Positions 24,916-33,933 of a DNA stretch of 64,000 nt are shown here, one piece after another. A model generated the notes under the pieces. The model was given only the letters and a program-made list of their open reading frames with translations, was not told the DNA's origin and searched no databases. The stretch covers positions 1,104,841 to 1,168,840 of the forward strand of contig NZ_JAMTCH010000003.1 in the NCBI RefSeq assembly GCF_024171735.1, in the 5' to 3' direction. A program made the position numbers and the translations under genes. Origin of the DNA: Prauserella alba (GTDB lineage: Bacteria; Actinomycetota; Actinomycetes; Mycobacteriales; Pseudonocardiaceae). Numbering within the stretch: position 1 is the first letter of the stretch; every line of letters starts with the position of its first letter.

Positions 24916-25854
24916 TCAGTCCGCGGTGACCCACCGCGCCCCGTCGGGCAGGTCGAGGTCGCGGGCGGAGGCGCCGAGCAGCGTGTCCCGCAATGCGCGG
25001 GCGGTGCGGGACAGCGGGCGGGCGGGATCGTGGACGAGCCGGATGTCGCGTTCCACCACCGGCCCTGCGGCGGCGGTGTGCTGCACGCCGGCGAAGCCCA
25101 TCATGGGCACCACGAGGGCCGGGACCATCGACACTCCCAGCCCTGCCGCCGTGAGGCCCGCGACCGCGCCGATGTTGCGCGCCTCGGTGACGGGCCCCAG
25201 TTCGACGCCGGTGTCGGCGAGGGTGCGGTCGACGTAGGTTCGGATGCTGGTGTCGCGGTCGAACGCGACGAACGGTTCGCCTGCCAGCTCGCCCCAGGTG
25301 ACCCGGTTGCGGCCGTGGAAGCGATGGCCGGGCGGGAACACGCAGACGAACCGGTCGACCGCGATGCGCGGAGCGCTGAGCCCGGACGGCACCGCCGGCG
25401 CCACGGTGACCGCCATGTCCGCCGTTCCTGCGACGACGTGCGCCAGCACCTCGTCCGCGAGTCCGTCGCGCACCGACACGGTCACCTCAGGCCGGTCTCG
25501 GCGGAAATCCGCCAGCGCCGGCGGCAGCATGCTCCCGGCCAGTGACGGCAGCGCGGCGACGGTGACCGAGCCGCGAGTGCCCGCGAGATACCCCTCGAAG
25601 TGGTTGAGCGCCGCGTCGAAGTCGGACAGCAGCCGGCGCGCGATCGCAAGGAACTCCGCGCCGTCCGGTGTCGGCACGACTCGCCGCGTGGTGCGCTCGA
25701 ACAATGAAACGCCCACGCGCCGCTCGAACTCCAGCACCGATCTGCTCAAAGAGGACTGTGCGATGTGGAGCTGACGGGCCGCCGCGCTGTAGCCGCCCGC
25801 GTCCGCCACGGCGACGATCGCACGCAGGTGCCGAATAGACAGGTCTATGCTCAT
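24916..25854 (-). CDS. LysR-family transcriptional regulator
   Basis: 312 residues. HTH at about 1-65 (IRHLRAIVAVADAGGYSAAARQLHIAQSSLSRSVLEFERRVGVSLFERTTRRVVPT) and a periplasmic-binding-like effector domain. ATG 25854 has no ribosome site and may be leaderless. Divergent from the CitMHS transporter with 95 bp between, the normal layout for LysR control of the adjacent transport/catabolic operon. The effector is probably an organic acid. Confidence 0.92.
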   Translation of the reverse strand: MSIDLSIRHLRAIVAVADAGGYSAAARQLHIAQSSLSRSVLEFERRVGVSLFERTTRRVVPTPDGAEFLAIARRLLSDFDAALNHFEGYLAGTRGSVTVAALPSLAGSMLPPALADFRRDRPEVTVSVRDGLADEVLAHVVAGTADMAVTVAPAVPSGLSAPRIAVDRFVCVFPPGHRFHGRNRVTWGELAGEPFVAFDRDTSIRTYVDRTLADTGVELGPVTEARNIGAVAGLTAAGLGVSMVPALVVPMMGFAGVQHTAAAGPVVERDIRLVHDPARPLSRTARALRDTLLGASARDLDLPDGARWVTAD

Positions 25855-25857
25855 GGG

Positions 25858-25882
25858 GCATCAATCTATCCGAAATCAATGC
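25858..25882. promoter_or_regulatory. Possible LysR binding site
   Basis: Imperfect dyad with outer arms GCAT/ATGC and inner AT matches, in an AT-rich patch just upstream of the LysR start and 68 bp before the CitMHS start. The layout fits a LysR T-N11-A type site but the symmetry is weak. Confidence 0.35.
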
Positions 25883-25949
25883 TGGACGTGGGGAAGGTGG
25901 CGACAGCAGACTCTCCGCAGATCCGAAACCGTGGAGAGGTCCTGGGACA

Positions 25950-27365
25950 ATGTTGTCTTGGCTGGGCTTTGCAACCGTCGGCGTCATCCTGGTGTTGTTG
26001 CTGACCAATCGGGTGGCCGCCGTCGTGGCACTCGCCGGCGTGCCGATCGTGGCCGCCTTCGTCGCGGGCTTCGGTCCGGCCGAGGTCGGTGAGTTCGCGG
26101 GAGCCGGCATCGCCGATGTCGCGGGCACCGCTGCGATGTTCGTGTTCGCCATCACCTTCTTCGGCGTGTTGCGGGACGCGGGCATGTTCGACCCGATCAT
26201 CGGCCGGATCGTCGGCTTCGCCGGTGACGCGCCCGCCACCGTGTGCGTGGCGACGACCGCGCTGGCGTGCGCCGTGCACCTCGACGGTGCCGGGGCGACG
26301 ACGTTCCTCATCACGATCCCCGCCATGCTGCCGGTCTTCGACGGGCTCGGTATGCGGCGCCTGCTGCTCGCCACCTGTGTCGGCCTGGGCGCGGGCGTGA
26401 TGAACCTGCTGCCGTGGGGCGGCCCGGCGTTGCGGGCCGCGAGCACCACCGGCGTTCCGGTCAACGACCTCTGGGTGCCGTTGATCCCCGCCCAGCTCGC
26501 GGGTGTCGTGACGGTGCTGGTGATCGCGTGGTGGCTCGGCAGGCGGGAGAGTAAGCGGATCACCGCGGAGGAGCCGGTCTCCGCCGCGGTGGCGAGTGGG
26601 CCGGAACCCCGCGCCGCGTCGCACCCGGCCGATCCCGGCGGTTCCGGGAGCGATTCCGGCGGTACCGGTGTCAGTACCGAGGCGGCAGGCGGTGGCACGT
26701 CCGAGGGCGACGACGCCACGGCAGGTGGCCTGCGCAGGCCGAGGCTGTTCTGGTTCAACATCGCACTGACCGCCGCGGTGATCGGCGGCCTCGTCGCCGG
26801 CCTCGCCTCCGCCGAAACGGTGTTCCTGGCCGGGCTGGTGCTCGCGCTGATCGTGAACTATCCCGGACTCCGGGCGCAGACCGAGCGCATCGAGGCGCAC
26901 GCGAAGGGCGCGATGCTCATGGTCACCACCCTGCTGGCCGCGGGCGTGTTCCTCGGCATTCTCGAAGCCACCGGCATGATCGAGGCGATGGCGACCGCGG
27001 CAGCCGGGGCCATCCCGGCCGGTGCCGCGCCCGCGCTGCCGTTGATCGTCGGTGTGCTCGGTGTGCCGCTGAGCCTGCTGTTCGGGCCCGACGCCTTCTA
27101 CTTCGGCGTGCTGCCGGTGCTGACCGGGGTCGGTGAACAGTTCGGCATCACCGGAACCGAACTGGCTCAGGCGGCCCTGCTCGGCCAGGAGACACTCGGG
27201 TTCCCGATCAGCCCGCTCACCGGGTCCTTCTACCTGCTCGTCGGGCTCGCCGGGGTGGAGATCGGCAAGCACATCCGCGCACTCATCGGGTGGGCGTGGC
27301 TGGCGAGCCTGGTGATGCTGGCCGTCGCGCTGGCCACGGGTGCGATTCCGGTGTGGGCGGCATGA
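25950..27365 (+). CDS. CitMHS-family citrate/organic acid:H+ or metal symporter
   Basis: 471 residues, about 12 membrane segments. ATTALACAVHLDGAGATTFLITIPAMLPVFDGLGMRRLLLATCVGLGAGVMNLLPWGGPALRA is the characteristic CitMHS core, and VLGVPLSLLFGPDAFYFGVLPVL is its C-terminal counterpart. A Gly/Ser/Thr-rich cytoplasmic loop (about 205-260) links the halves. It would import a di- or tricarboxylate such as citrate, often as a metal complex. Divergent from LysR; its TGA overlaps the ATG of the AtuA gene, so import and that protein are made together. Confidence 0.9.
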   Translation: MLSWLGFATVGVILVLLLTNRVAAVVALAGVPIVAAFVAGFGPAEVGEFAGAGIADVAGTAAMFVFAITFFGVLRDAGMFDPIIGRIVGFAGDAPATVCVATTALACAVHLDGAGATTFLITIPAMLPVFDGLGMRRLLLATCVGLGAGVMNLLPWGGPALRAASTTGVPVNDLWVPLIPAQLAGVVTVLVIAWWLGRRESKRITAEEPVSAAVASGPEPRAASHPADPGGSGSDSGGTGVSTEAAGGGTSEGDDATAGGLRRPRLFWFNIALTAAVIGGLVAGLASAETVFLAGLVLALIVNYPGLRAQTERIEAHAKGAMLMVTTLLAAGVFLGILEATGMIEAMATAAAGAIPAGAAPALPLIVGVLGVPLSLLFGPDAFYFGVLPVLTGVGEQFGITGTELAQAALLGQETLGFPISPLTGSFYLLVGLAGVEIGKHIRALIGWAWLASLVMLAVALATGAIPVWAA

Positions 27366-28729
27366 CGGCCGCGCGGACGGTGCGTCTGGGTGCGGGCGCG
27401 GGCTTCGCCGGAGACCGGATCGACCCGGCGGTGGAGCTCGCGCGTGAGGCCCGGCCGGACTACCTCGTGTTCGAATGTCTCGGCGAGCGCACCGTCGCGG
27501 CCGGACACGCCCGCAGGCTCACCGACCCGGACGCCGGTTTCGACCCACTGCTGGCGGCGCGGCTGCGTGCCGTGTTGCCGCACTGCCACGCCGCCGGGAC
27601 GACCGTCGTCACCAACTCGGGTGCGGCGAACCCGGAGGCCGCGGGCGACTGCGCGTCGCGCGTCGCCGGGGAGTCCGGGATCGACGCCCGGGTCGCCGTG
27701 GTCACCGGCGACGACGTGCTCGACCTCGTGAGAACCCTCGACCCGGTGGTGTGGGAGACGGGTACGCCGCTGTCGGAGGTGGGCGAGGAGCTCATCTCGG
27801 CCAACGCCTATCTCGGCGCCGAGGCCGTTGCCGACGCGGTCGCCTCGGGAGCGGATGTCGTGGTGACCGGCCGCGTCGCGGATCCGGCGCTGTACCTCGG
27901 CCCGCTCCGGTACGAGTTCGGCTGGGGCGCTGGGGACCACGAGCTGCTCGGCAAGGGCACGCTCGTCGGTCATCTGCTCGAATGCGCGGGCCAGCTCACG
28001 GGCGGCTACTTCGCCGATCCGATCACCAAACCCGTGCCGAATCCCGCGCGGCTCGGCTTCCCGTTCGCCGACGTGGGCGCGGACGGGGCCGCCGTGTTCG
28101 GCAAGCCGGACGGCTCGGGTGGCAGGCTCGATCGCCGGACGTGCGGTGAGCAACTGCTGTACGAAGTGGACGATCCGGCCGCCTACGTGACCCCGGACGT
28201 GGTCGCCGACTTCAGCGGCGTCACGTTCGCCGACACCGGGCCCGACCGGGTGACGGCGAGGGGGGCGACCGGCGGGCCGCGCCCCGACGGGCTCAAGGTG
28301 ACGCTCGGGTTCCGGGGAGGCTGGCTGGGCGAGGGGCAGCTGACGTACGCGGGGCCGCGTTGCCTCGACCGGGCTCGGCTGGCGGCCGACATCGTGTGCG
28401 AGCGGCTCGTCGCGGTGCACAGCCTGCCGGAGGACGCCGTCGAGGTCGAATACATCGGCGCGGGTGCGGCGCTGCGCGGACTCGCCCCCGCGGCCGATCC
28501 CGCCGAGGTCCGGCTGCGGGTGTCGGCGCGGGTGCCGTCCGCAGCGGCGGCCGACGCCGTCGGCTGGGAGGTGGAATCCCTCTACACCAACGGTCCCGCG
28601 GGCGGCGGGGGTGCGCGCAGCAGCGTGACGGAGGTCGTCGCGGTGCGGTCGTGCGTCGTGCCGCGCGCACAGGTGCGCCCGCGGGTGACGGTGATCGGGT
28701 CACGGCCGGCACGACGGGGTGCGCCGTGA
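27362..28729 (+). CDS. AtuA-like (DUF1446) acyclic terpene utilization family protein
   Basis: 455 residues. LGAGAGFAGDRIDPAVELAREARPDYLVFECLGERT, TNSGAANPEAAG, ADVVVTGRVADPALYLGPLRYEFGW and HLLECAGQLTGGYFADP are the recognisable DUF1446/AtuA motifs. The family is named from Pseudomonas citronellol/geraniol catabolism, but its reaction is not established. ATG 27362 overlaps the CitMHS stop. The C-terminal AtuA domain found fused in many homologues is here a separate gene at 28806. The link to an organic-acid transporter suggests a role in breaking down the imported acid. Confidence 0.82.
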   Translation: MTAARTVRLGAGAGFAGDRIDPAVELAREARPDYLVFECLGERTVAAGHARRLTDPDAGFDPLLAARLRAVLPHCHAAGTTVVTNSGAANPEAAGDCASRVAGESGIDARVAVVTGDDVLDLVRTLDPVVWETGTPLSEVGEELISANAYLGAEAVADAVASGADVVVTGRVADPALYLGPLRYEFGWGAGDHELLGKGTLVGHLLECAGQLTGGYFADPITKPVPNPARLGFPFADVGADGAAVFGKPDGSGGRLDRRTCGEQLLYEVDDPAAYVTPDVVADFSGVTFADTGPDRVTARGATGGPRPDGLKVTLGFRGGWLGEGQLTYAGPRCLDRARLAADIVCERLVAVHSLPEDAVEVEYIGAGAALRGLAPAADPAEVRLRVSARVPSAAAADAVGWEVESLYTNGPAGGGGARSSVTEVVAVRSCVVPRAQVRPRVTVIGSRPARRGAP

Positions 28730-28804
28730 CGACGAGAGCAGTGCTGACGGAAGCGGTGACGACGGGAGCGGTGCCGGCGTGGCCGTCGACGAGGGGAGCG
28801 GTGC
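28726..28804 (+). repeat. 30-bp-period tandem repeat at the AtuA 3' end
   Basis: Three copies of a ~19-bp core, GTGACGACGAGAGCAGTGC at 28726, GTGACGACGGGAGCGGTGC at 28756 and a variant ending at 28804, spaced about 30 bp. The first copy contains the AtuA stop (TGA 28727-28729); the last supplies the GAGGGGAG ribosome site of the next gene. Confidence 0.8.
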
Positions 28805-28805
28805 G

Positions 28806-29123
28806 ATGACGACGGTCGACGAGCTGGCCGACGTGCGGGCGGGCGACAAGGGCGACACGTTGATGCTCGCCGTGCTGCCACGCGACGACGCCGCGTTCGG
28901 TGTGCTCGACCGGCGGCTCACCGCCGACGTGGTGGCTGCTCACTTCGCACCGCTCGTCACCGGCGATGTCGGCAGGCGCGTCGTGCCCGGACTGCCCGCA
29001 CTGGTGTTCCGCCTGCCCGGGGTACTCGGCGGCGGCGTGACCGGTTCGACCGTGCTCGACGGCCACGGTAAGACGCTGAGCTACCACCTGTTGACGCTGG
29101 AACTCGGCCGACCGCCGGCATAA
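28806..29123 (+). CDS. AtuA C-terminal-domain-like small protein
   Basis: 105 residues. VDELADVRAGDKGDTLMLAVLPRD and LTADVVAAHFAPL resemble the ferredoxin-fold C-terminal domain that follows DUF1446 in AtuA proteins ('AtuA-like' domain). ATG 28806 follows GAGGGGAG; the frame runs further upstream through the repeat, with a low-complexity leader, and was not used. Probably acts in a complex with the 455-residue partner just upstream. Confidence 0.78.
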   Translation: MTTVDELADVRAGDKGDTLMLAVLPRDDAAFGVLDRRLTADVVAAHFAPLVTGDVGRRVVPGLPALVFRLPGVLGGGVTGSTVLDGHGKTLSYHLLTLELGRPPA

Positions 29124-29223
29124 GGCGGGCTTATACCGCCCTTGGTGATCACCGTCTACCGGTGCCGGCCGAGGCGTGTTTCGATCACGTTCCGGCGCTT
29201 CGGCGGAGAGGAACGGAAGACAC

Positions 29224-30666
29224 ATGGTCGTGTTACACGCGGCGGTCGCGATCGCCGCCGTCATCGCTCTGATCCTGGTGGTCAAGGTCGAGCCGGTCAT
29301 CGCGCTCGTCGTCGGATCACTCTATCTCGGATTGGCCTCGGGGCTCGGCTTCGAGAAGACGATCACCACCGTGGCCACCGGGTTCGGCGACATCATGGCC
29401 GAGGTCGGCCTGCTCATCGGGTTCGGCGTGCTGCTGGGAGGCTTGCTGCACGCGATGGGCGCGCTGCAGAAGGTCGTGGAGAAGCTGTTGCGGGCGTTGG
29501 GGCCCCGGCGACTGCCGTACGCGCTCGCCGTTGCCCTGAGCTCGGTCTTCCCGTCGATCTACGTCGACGTTCAGCTCGTGCTCGCCGCTCCGCTGGCTCG
29601 TTCCGCCGCACCCCACCTCGGGCGCAACGGCCTCCCGATGATGGCCGGTTCGCTGACCGCGGGAATCCTCATCGGCTACGTGTTCGTCGTGCCGGGGCTC
29701 GGCACCATCTCCATCGCCGGGCTGCTCGACGTGCCGCTCGGCACGATGCTGCTCTACGGCTTCGTACTCGGTCCGGTGACGGCGCTGCTGACCGTGTTCG
29801 TCTACGGCCGGCTGCTGGCCAGGGGCTTCTGGAACTCCGGCAAGGACGAAGTGGAGTCCACAACCGACACTCAGGGAGTTGCTCCCGGCGGTGGTCCGTG
29901 CGACGACACCCCGGCACCGGCACCGGCACCGGCTGCGGACGACGCCGACGGCGAGCGTGGCCCTGCGCCGGCCGGTGGGACGACCACCGCGGTGGCGCGG
30001 GAACGTGCGATGCCTCCGCTGGCCGTGTCACTGCTGCCCATCGTCGTGCCGCTGCTGCTCATCGCGGCCGGCGCGATCACCGAGGCGGCGGGTGTGAAGT
30101 CCGACGTGCTCGCGTTCCTCGGTGATCCGGTGTTCGCGCTGTTCGTCGGCCTCGTCGGGGCTTACGTCCTGGCACGCAGGACGCTCGGCGCCGACGCTGT
30201 CGGCGCGACGATGACGGCGGGATTCAACTCCACGGGGCAGATTCTGCTGGTCACCGGCGTAGGCGGATCGCTCGGCGCGGTCATCGGCGAGACGAACCTC
30301 GACGACGTGCTCTCCGGCATGTTCTCCGCGGGCGCCGGGGTGCCCGCGCTGGTGACGGTGCTGCTGGCGTGGCTCGTCGCCGCCGTGCTCCATCTGGCCA
30401 TCGGATCCATCGCGGTCGCCGGGATCGCCGCGGCCGGCATCCTGGCACCCATCATGGGCGGGCTGGGCATTCCGGCCGAGGTCCTCGCGCTGGCGATCGG
30501 CTCGGGCGCCTTGTTCGCGCTGCAGCTCAACAGCAACTTCTTCTGGATGTTCCAGAGCCTGCTCGGGGTGACCACGCGCGGTGCGCTGAAGGCGTTGACG
30601 TTCGTGACGTCGCTGGCTTCGGTCGTGTCGCTGGTGCTGGTGATGGTGCTGAGCGTGGTGGTCTGA
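29224..30666 (+). CDS. GntP-family gluconate/organic acid permease
   Basis: 480 residues, about 12-14 membrane segments. FGDIMAEVGLLIGFGVLLGGLLHAMGALQKVVEKLL, ALSSVFPSIYVDVQLVLAAPLARSAAPHLGRNGLPMMAGSLTAGILIGYVFVVPGLG and VTGVGGSLGAVIGETNLDDVL are the GntP signature stretches. A Pro/Ala/Asp-rich hydrophilic loop (about 215-260) is longer than usual. GntP members carry gluconate, fructuronate, serine or small hydroxyacids. ATG 29224 was chosen at the start of the first helix. Second transporter of the island, 100 bp after the AtuA pair. Confidence 0.88.
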   Translation: MVVLHAAVAIAAVIALILVVKVEPVIALVVGSLYLGLASGLGFEKTITTVATGFGDIMAEVGLLIGFGVLLGGLLHAMGALQKVVEKLLRALGPRRLPYALAVALSSVFPSIYVDVQLVLAAPLARSAAPHLGRNGLPMMAGSLTAGILIGYVFVVPGLGTISIAGLLDVPLGTMLLYGFVLGPVTALLTVFVYGRLLARGFWNSGKDEVESTTDTQGVAPGGGPCDDTPAPAPAPAADDADGERGPAPAGGTTTAVARERAMPPLAVSLLPIVVPLLLIAAGAITEAAGVKSDVLAFLGDPVFALFVGLVGAYVLARRTLGADAVGATMTAGFNSTGQILLVTGVGGSLGAVIGETNLDDVLSGMFSAGAGVPALVTVLLAWLVAAVLHLAIGSIAVAGIAAAGILAPIMGGLGIPAEVLALAIGSGALFALQLNSNFFWMFQSLLGVTTRGALKALTFVTSLASVVSLVLVMVLSVVV

Positions 30667-30777
30667 CGTGCCGGCGACCGACGACAGGGCGCGAGTCCGG
30701 TGCGACCCGGGCACGGTGGTACCCGGCCGCACCCCGGGTGCCGACACGAAGCAGGGCGGACAGCGAAAGGCGCAGGT

Positions 30778-31953
30778 ATGCAACCTCTCCGCGGCGTGAC
30801 CGTCGTGTCACTGGAACAGGCCATCGCCGCTCCGTACGCGAGCAGGCAGTTGGCGGACCTGGGCGCACGGGTGATCAAAGTGGAGCGTCCGGGCGTCGGG
30901 GATTTCGCCCGTGCCTACGATTCCAGGGTGCGGGGGCTGAGCTCACACTTCGTGTGGGTGAACCGCAACAAGGAATCCCTCACGCTCGACATCAAGGATC
31001 CGCGCGGGATGTCCGCGCTGTGCGCACTCATCGACGACGCCGACGTGTTCATCCAGAACCTGGCGCCCGGTGCGGCGGAGCGGGCCGGACTCGGCGCACC
31101 GGCCCTGCGACAGCGCGATCCGCGCCTCATCGTCTGCGACGTCTCCGGCTACGGCTCGCCCGGGCCCTACGAGACGCGCAAGGCCTACGACCTCATGGTC
31201 CAGAGCGAAGCGGGACTCGTGGCGGTCACCGGAACGCCGGAGGAGATGGCGAAGGTGGGGATCTCCGTGTCCGACATCGCCGCAGGCATGTACGCCTACA
31301 GCTCCGTGCTCGCGGCGCTGCTGGAACGCGGCAGGACGGGCCTGGGAACGCACATCGACGTCTCGATGCTGGAGTCCACGGTGGAGTGGATGGGGTTTCC
31401 GATGTACTACGCCTACGACGGCGCCGAGCCGCCGCCGCGCGCAGGCGCGGCGCACGCGACGATCTATCCGTACGGGCCGTTCACCGCCGGCGACGGCAAG
31501 GTGGTCATGATGGCCATCCAGAACGACCGCGAGTGGCGGCTGTTCTGCGAACGGTTCCTCGGGCGCGCCGAGCTGGCCGACCATCCGCAGTACGCCACCA
31601 ACGCCGACCGCAACGCCCACCGCGACGCCCTGGGCGCGATCGTCGCGGAGCGCTTCGCCGAGCTGTCCAGCGATGCGGCCATCGCCCTGTTGTCGGAGAT
31701 CCCTGTCGCCAACGCCCGAGTCAACAGCGTGAGCGAGGTATGGAACCACCCGCAACTGGCGGCCCGTGGCCGCTGGCACGAGGTGCCGACGCCGGCGGGG
31801 CCGGTCGCCTCGCCCGCGCCGCCCGGTCTCACCGATCCCGCACCGAGAATGGACCCCGTGCCCGCACTCGGGGAGCACACGCGCGAGATCCTGACCGGAC
31901 TCGGCCTGTCGGGCGACGAGATCGACGAGCTGGTCGCCGACGGTGTGGCATGA
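30778..31953 (+). CDS. CaiB/BaiF family III CoA-transferase
   Basis: 391 residues. LRGVTVVSLEQAIAAPYASRQLADLGARVIKVERPGVGDFAR, NRNKESLTLDIKDPRG and ETRKAYDLMVQSEAGLVAVTG, the last holding the catalytic aspartate (Asp138) that forms the acyl anhydride. It resembles succinyl-CoA:citramalate, mesaconate or itaconate CoA-transferases in length and layout. It sits 62 bp upstream of a CitE-type lyase; a transferase that activates a hydroxy-acid followed by a lyase is the logic of itaconate/citramalate dissimilation, although the matching hydratase is not adjacent. Confidence 0.9.
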   Translation: MQPLRGVTVVSLEQAIAAPYASRQLADLGARVIKVERPGVGDFARAYDSRVRGLSSHFVWVNRNKESLTLDIKDPRGMSALCALIDDADVFIQNLAPGAAERAGLGAPALRQRDPRLIVCDVSGYGSPGPYETRKAYDLMVQSEAGLVAVTGTPEEMAKVGISVSDIAAGMYAYSSVLAALLERGRTGLGTHIDVSMLESTVEWMGFPMYYAYDGAEPPPRAGAAHATIYPYGPFTAGDGKVVMMAIQNDREWRLFCERFLGRAELADHPQYATNADRNAHRDALGAIVAERFAELSSDAAIALLSEIPVANARVNSVSEVWNHPQLAARGRWHEVPTPAGPVASPAPPGLTDPAPRMDPVPALGEHTREILTGLGLSGDEIDELVADGVA

Positions 31954-32014
31954 GCGGCGGCTCGACGACGATGGAGACGACCAGGGTGGCCGACAGGCAG
32001 TGCGGAGGGCGGCG

Positions 32015-32842
32015 ATGAGCGAGGCCGGTAGGGGACCCACGGCGACCGCCGAGGCGGTGAGCTGGTTGTTCGTGCCCGCGTCCCGTCCCGAGCGGTTCGG
32101 CCGGGCCATCGGCGCGGGTGCCGACGTGGTGGTGATCGACCTCGAGGACGCGGTCGGTGCCGACGAGAAGGACACGGCTCGGGACAACCTGGTGCGGCAC
32201 TGGCCGGACACGGACCACGTCGTCGTGGTCCGTGTCAACGGCCTGCACACCGAGCACGGCGAGGCCGACCTGGCCGCATGCCGGAGCCTCGGCCCGGCCG
32301 CGGTGGTGCTGCCCAAGGCCGAGAGCGCCGGCGATGTCGCCGCCGCGGCCACGGCCGCAGGCACGCCGGTGCTGCCGCTCGTCGAGACCGCCCGGGGCCT
32401 GGTGGGCCTCGCCGGCATCACGGCCGCCGCCGACGTCGTGCGGCTGCTGTTCGGCAGCGTCGACCTCGCGCTCGATCTGGGCGTGAGCGCCGACGCCGCG
32501 CTCGACACCGCCCGCTCCGACCTCGTCCGCTGGTCCGCGGCGCACGGGCTGCCGCAACCGGTGGACGGCGTGAGTACCGCGATCCGCGACACAGATGCGG
32601 TGACCCGTTCCGCCGAACGGGCGCTCGCCTGGGGATTCGGCGGCAAGCTGTGCATCCACCCCACGCAGGTGCCGCTCGTGCACGCCGCGTTCGCACCCAC
32701 CGCCGAGGAGCTGGCGTGGGCCGAGCGTGTGCTGGCCGTCGAGTCCGAGGGCGCGGCGATGGTGGACGGTGAGATGATCGATCGTCCGGTCGTCGAACGT
32801 GCGCGGCGCGTCGCGTGGCGCGGGCGGCGGGACGGGCACTGA
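32015..32842 (+). CDS. HpcH/HpaI aldolase/CitE-type CoA-ester lyase
   Basis: 275 residues. SWLFVPASRPERFGRAIGAGADVVVIDLEDAVGADEKDTAR carries the first-strand and acidic metal motif, LPLVETARGLVGL the second metal-binding glutamate, RLLFGSVDLALDLG the third, and GGKLCIHPTQVPLVHAAFAPT the typical late loop. Likely cleaves a 3-hydroxyacyl-CoA such as citramalyl-CoA into acetyl-CoA (or propionyl-CoA) and an oxoacid. ATG 32015 follows GGAGGG. It is the second CitE-type lyase in the window and is shorter than the one at 2088. Confidence 0.88.
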   Translation: MSEAGRGPTATAEAVSWLFVPASRPERFGRAIGAGADVVVIDLEDAVGADEKDTARDNLVRHWPDTDHVVVVRVNGLHTEHGEADLAACRSLGPAAVVLPKAESAGDVAAAATAAGTPVLPLVETARGLVGLAGITAAADVVRLLFGSVDLALDLGVSADAALDTARSDLVRWSAAHGLPQPVDGVSTAIRDTDAVTRSAERALAWGFGGKLCIHPTQVPLVHAAFAPTAEELAWAERVLAVESEGAAMVDGEMIDRPVVERARRVAWRGRRDGH

Positions 32843-32864
32843 CGATCGGGGACGGGACGGCCAC

Positions 32865-33788
32865 GTGGACATCGCGCAGCTGCGGGACTTCATCAGCGTG
32901 GTCGAGGCAGGGAGCCTGTCCACGGCCGCGGGCAGGCTGCACGTGTCGCAGCCTGCACTGAGCCAGCGCATGACACAGCTGGAGTCCCGGCTGGGAGCGC
33001 AGTTGCTGGTCCGCGGCCCGCGGGGCGTGCGCCCGACGCCCACCGGCACCGCGCTCTATCGGGACGCCCAGCAGCTCGTGCGGCAGTTCGACCGGCTGGC
33101 CCGCGACGTCGCCGACCACCGTGACAACGTGCACGGACCGGTCGCGGTCGGCCTGCCGACCACGGTCGCCGCGCCGCTGGCACCCGCCCTGTTCGACTGG
33201 GTCAAGCACCACTACCCGGGCATCCACCTTCAGCTGTTCGAGTCGATGAGCGGTTATATCCACGAGCTGTTGTTGGCGGGCAGGCTCGATCTGGCCGCGG
33301 TGTTCCGTGAGGACGACGCTCCCCGGGCCGGTGAGGTGCCGTTGTACTCCGAGGAGCTCTACCTCGTCGGGCAGCCCGACCCGCCGCCTCCGTCCGACGA
33401 CGAGGTGGCCCTGTCCGACCTCCACGCCGTGCCACTCGTCACGCCCGGTGCGAACAGCCACCTGCGTGCGCTCATCGATCGCACCTTCGCCGCCGCCGGG
33501 CTACGGCCTGCCGTCGTCGGGGACGTGGAGTCGCTCGGCACGATGCTGCGGATCGCGGCAGGAGGGCAAGCCTGCACGATCCTGCCGCTGTCGGTCGTCG
33601 CCGGTCGTGGTGAGGTCCGGGGGCTCGGTGTTCGCCGCATCGTCGACCCGGGCCTGCGTCGACACGTGGCCGTCCGGACCACCACCGAAACCTACGAGCC
33701 GCGGGAGGCCGTGGTCGCGGTGCGCCGCGGCGTCGTGGAGGTCACCGAGCGGCTCGCGGCCCAGGGGCAGTGGCCGGGCATCCGGTGA
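32865..33788 (+). CDS. LysR-family transcriptional regulator
   Basis: 307 residues. HTH at about 1-60 (LRDFISVVEAGSLSTAAGRLHVSQPALSQRMTQLESRLGAQLLVRGPRGVRPTP) and an effector domain with PGANSHLRALIDRTFAAAGL. GTG 32865 was chosen by homology; the frame extends into the lyase gene. Same strand and 22 bp after the lyase, so it is co-transcribed with the genes it probably regulates. Confidence 0.9.
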   Translation: MDIAQLRDFISVVEAGSLSTAAGRLHVSQPALSQRMTQLESRLGAQLLVRGPRGVRPTPTGTALYRDAQQLVRQFDRLARDVADHRDNVHGPVAVGLPTTVAAPLAPALFDWVKHHYPGIHLQLFESMSGYIHELLLAGRLDLAAVFREDDAPRAGEVPLYSEELYLVGQPDPPPPSDDEVALSDLHAVPLVTPGANSHLRALIDRTFAAAGLRPAVVGDVESLGTMLRIAAGGQACTILPLSVVAGRGEVRGLGVRRIVDPGLRRHVAVRTTTETYEPREAVVAVRRGVVEVTERLAAQGQWPGIR

Positions 33789-33933
33789 ACCCGCGGCGGG
33801 CGCGAGTGGGTGGCAGGCCCGCAGGCCGGCTTCCGTCGCCGTGCGTCTGAGATCCGAGACTGTTCGTCGGTGTGACCTGTTCAGCGACGAGGCGGCGTGG
33901 TGCGACGCTGCCTGCCACCAAAGGAGGTGGCGG

